From assembly GCA_024760905.1 (NCBI GenBank), contig CM045732.1:50204496-50268495 (forward strand): a stretch of DNA of 64,000 nucleotides, read 5' to 3'. The position numbers and the translations under genes are program-made. This stretch comes from Plotosus lineatus. Taxonomy: Eukaryota > Chordata > Actinopteri > Siluriformes > Plotosidae. The notes beneath the pieces are model-generated. The model did not search any database. It had not been told where the DNA came from and saw nothing but the letters and a program-made list of their open reading frames with translations. Of the stretch, positions 61,258 to 64,000 are shown one piece after another. Position 1 is the stretch's first letter. Each line of letters starts with the position of its first letter.

Positions 61258-61612
61258 GTACACTCTTCTTCTTTTCCTATCGGCTTTTTCCCTTTTTCAG
61301 GGGTCGCCACAGCGAATCATTTGATTCACACATTTGATTTGGCGTAGGTTTTTACGTCGGATACCCTTCCTGACACAACCCTTTAGCAAGGGACAGAAAC
61401 ATGCTGATGACTTTGCAGCTACTTTTTACGAAAATCAGCAATGGTTCTTTTACATGAACCTCACACCATAGACAGTGCGAGACATGGCCGGCCTTTGATA
61501 ACCCAGTTAGCTGCACTGGGGGACAGTGACAATCCTATGGAGAGTGGGACTCGAACCCCCAACCTTAGGATCAGCGATCCAGCGCTCTATACCACCAGGC
61601 CACCACTGCTCC
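61258..61612 (-). mobile_element. tRNA-SINE (GGCAGTGGTGG family) with RTE-type tail
   Basis: Tail TCTTCTTCTTTTCCTATCGGC at left, head CCTGGTGGTATAGAGCGCTGG...GGAGCAGTGGTGG on the - strand at right. Flanks AGAAAGGATATACTGTA and AGAAAAGATATACAGTA are a target duplication with two differences. Near full length. Confidence 0.88.
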
Positions 61613-61630
61613 CAGAAAAGATATACAGTA

Positions 61631-63160
61631 CACTGCCCTCCTTAATTATTGATACCCCTGATTAAGATGTGTTCTTTAGCTTCAAATAAACCCGGGGGGT
61701 TTTTTGTTCTAAATAATATTGGAACACAGTGAATAAAAGAGAAAAGGCCAACCTTTAACCACATTTATTAGCAACCCTGATGTTAATACACTGTACAACG
61801 TCCTTTTGCCAACAAAACAGTATCTAATCTCCTATAATGTTTCACGAGATGGGAGAATACAGACAGAGGGATCTTCGACCATTCCTCTCCGCAGAATCTC
61901 TCTAAATCATCCAACGACCAGGTTCCTCTCCTCGACGCTCTCCTCTTCAGCTCACTCCACAGGTTTTCAATGGGCTTGAGGTCTGCAGACTGAGATGGCC
62001 AGAGGAGGAGCTTGATTCTGACTCTGGTGAACCATTTCTGTGTACATTTGGCCATGTGTTTAGGGTAATTTATTTTCTTGAGAAGCCCAGTGACGACCCA
62101 TCTTCAGCTTTCGAACAGAGGCCACTAGATTTTGATTTAAAATGTACTGGTATTTTGAAGCATTCGTGATGCCATGCACCTTAACAAGGTTCCCAGGACC
62201 TCTGAAAGAGAAACAGACCTAGAGCATCACTGATCCTCCCCATACTTCACAGTGGGCATGAGGTGCTTTTCTGCATACTCATCTTTTGTGTCCCGGTGTT
62301 TGTTGCCAAAAAGTTCTATTTTGGTCTCATCCGACCAAAGCACTCGGTCCCAGTTAAAGTCCCAGTACCACTTAGTGAACTCTAGACATTTGCTTTTATG
62401 ATGGTGAATGAGAAAAGGTTTTTCTATGAATGCCTCCCAAACAGCTTAGTGGCATGTAGATGGTGCCTGATGGTTGTTTTGGAGACCTTGTGACCCCCAA
62501 GATGCTACCGTTTGTTGAAATTCTTTAACGGTGAGCTTTGTCGGACATTTTATTTCTCTTACCATTCTCGTGATTGTGCATGGTGGTAAAATAACATTGT
62601 GTCCTCGTCCAGGCTTATTTACGACTGTTCCAGTTGTTTTAAACTTCTTAATGATTCCTCTGACAATAGATATGGCCAGATGCAGGTGAGCAGGTATTTT
62701 CTTGTAGCCACTGCCTAACTTGTGAATATCGACACACTGGAATTGTGTTTTCCTTTGTCTTTCCCACGAGGAATAGTGGATGAGAGAAATGGCCTCTGTG
62801 TCACATCATATTTATACCCCAGAGGAAACAGGAAGTGAGGAATTTCTAATGAAATGTTCCTAAATACTCCAATCAAGTTTGTAAACTACTGTACAAATGA
62901 CAGAAATACTTCAATGATATTTATTTCCTAGGAATTGTTAGGGGCGCCAATAACTGCAGAATGGGCGATTTTTATGAAACTTAACTATATCTTGGGGATT
63001 TTTTTTTCTTTCACCTTAAAAATTCACTTCAGTTCAACGTGAATTTTTATTTTTTTACAATTTTCAGTGTGAGAGTAGCTTCTGCAATTAAAACCGAAAT
63101 TGTTTTTTAAAGCTGTTAACATATCTTAACCAGGAGTGCCAATAATTATGGAGGGCAGTG
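61631..63160 (-). mobile_element. Tc1-like element, full length, decayed
   Basis: Inverted ends CACTGCCCTCCTTAATTATTG and CAATAATTATGGAGGGCAGTG extend over about 43 bp and are flanked by TA (61629-61630 and 63161-63162). The left TA is the last two bases of the SINE target duplication next to it, so this element came later. The transposase is on the - strand and broken. Confidence 0.9.
61783..62055 (-). pseudogene. C-terminal fragment of a Tc1 transposase
   Basis: 90 codons: KWFTRVRIKLLLWPSQSADLKPIENLW, with the final catalytic Glu and the SPDL motif changed to SADL, then KRRASRRGTWSLDDLERFCGEEWSKIP. The earlier parts, read upstream on the - strand (for example the SDETKIELF equivalent near 62325), are in other frames. 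Non-functional. Confidence 0.88.
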
Positions 63161-63162
63161 TA

Positions 63163-64000
63163 CATGACCATGTATGGCGAGCAGGAGAACTGGGTTACAG
63201 GTGTTTATTAATGATGTGACTGCTGATAGAAGAAGCAAGACAGACACTTAAGTGTACAGACCTATACTTTCTACTCAGATTCAGTCAAACACTAACACCA
63301 CTGATAGAAAAGCACTTCAGAGCACAAATGAATAATGGGCCAAAAATACAGCAAAAACAACCCAAGAACTTCTGAGGGTAAATAAAAGGAATGTTCTTAA
63401 ATTGTCAAGTCAGTGAGCACAACGTTTCCACTTACTGAAGACAAAACTAAATAAAGAAAGTCCCACAAACAAGCAAGAACTGACAGCACTGAATTGAAGC
63501 CATGACTGCTTCATTTGGATTCCTTTGTGGTATATGGAGACAAATTTACAAAAATTGTTATACTGTCCAAAAATGCACAGACATAACTACAAATGGTAGA
63601 TTTAGAATGAACAAAATCAGCTAAAGATGTAGAGATTTTATATTCATGGTGAAAACGATTAGATTATAGTGTGCAACAGGTAAAAATCATCAAGACCAGC
63701 ATGTACTGTATATACTAAGAGGTTTTTTCTCCACAAAATGTATAACATATGATTAACATTCACAAGGATTAAGAAGTAATGTGCAAACAATTTAAAATTT
63801 TGGAAGATATTTCTCATACATAAAAAAATAAACATGTAGGATATTACTGTATATAAATGTTATAATTGCTACATAAATGCAACAAAACTGAGCTTAAAAT
63901 GTGCTACTGCTCTGGATACTGTCGCTCACACAGCCGAAACCTCATCACATCACCTTTGCTTATATGAAAAGCACGTTGAGCTATTATTGACACTAAGATT
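63163..64000. other. No recognisable feature
   Basis: AT-rich unique-looking sequence. No reading frame, SINE or transposon end that I can support. Confidence 0.5.

Overview
The window is vertebrate nuclear DNA, almost certainly from a teleost fish. It is AT-rich and intron-rich, dense in (TG)n, (GA)n and (TA)n microsatellites, full of Tc1/mariner and pogo-like DNA transposons, and carries tRNA-derived SINEs, one of which resembles the DANA/Mermaid type known from zebrafish. An otophysan fish (catfish, characin or carp relative) is my best guess; that part is inference.

Three host genes can be supported. (1) The 3' part of jmjd1c (KDM3 family) occupies 1157-17977 on the + strand as 15 in-phase exons, giving the last 746 residues: the C6H zinc finger, an LXXLL motif and the whole JmjC domain. 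Its upstream exons lie outside the window. (2) egr2 (Krox20; probably the egr2a paralogue) lies at 33670-35179 + as two exons, 384 residues, with a CArG box and a CRE-like site upstream. (3) ado (2-aminoethanethiol dioxygenase) is a single-exon gene at 46698-47459 on the - strand. Order and orientation (jmjd1c >, egr2 >, < ado) match the human 10q21 block as I remember it, except that NRBF2, which sits between EGR2 and JMJD1C in human, is not recognisable here.

Almost everything else is mobile DNA. The clearest signal of the window is nested insertion with readable junctions. At 37359-42118 a Tc1-like element is split by a SINE (21-bp target duplication) and by a 2.8-kb element with a 5-bp duplication (CGTAC). 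That second element carries a THAP-domain relic and is itself split by a third, TA-flanked Tc1-like element. Other nests are a SINE split by a pogo-like element (2008-3125), a pogo-like element inside another TA-flanked element (4820-6767), an RTE LINE inside a pogo-like element (11717-13284), a SINE inside a SINE (24430-25105), and SINE / hAT-like / SINE (43612-45560).

Regions: 1-18 kb is jmjd1c with repeat-filled introns; 18-33 kb is its 3' flank and a repeat-rich intergenic stretch holding decayed THAP and Tc1 relics and one perfect EGR-binding 9-mer at 30551; 33-37 kb is egr2 and flanks; 37-45.5 kb is the nested transposon block; 45.6-47.8 kb is ado with its 3' UTR and upstream region; 48-64 kb has no host gene I can recognise, only SINEs, Tc1 remnants, a short RTE derivative and microsatellites. 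Repeat family names and comparisons with human proteins come from memory; no search was run.
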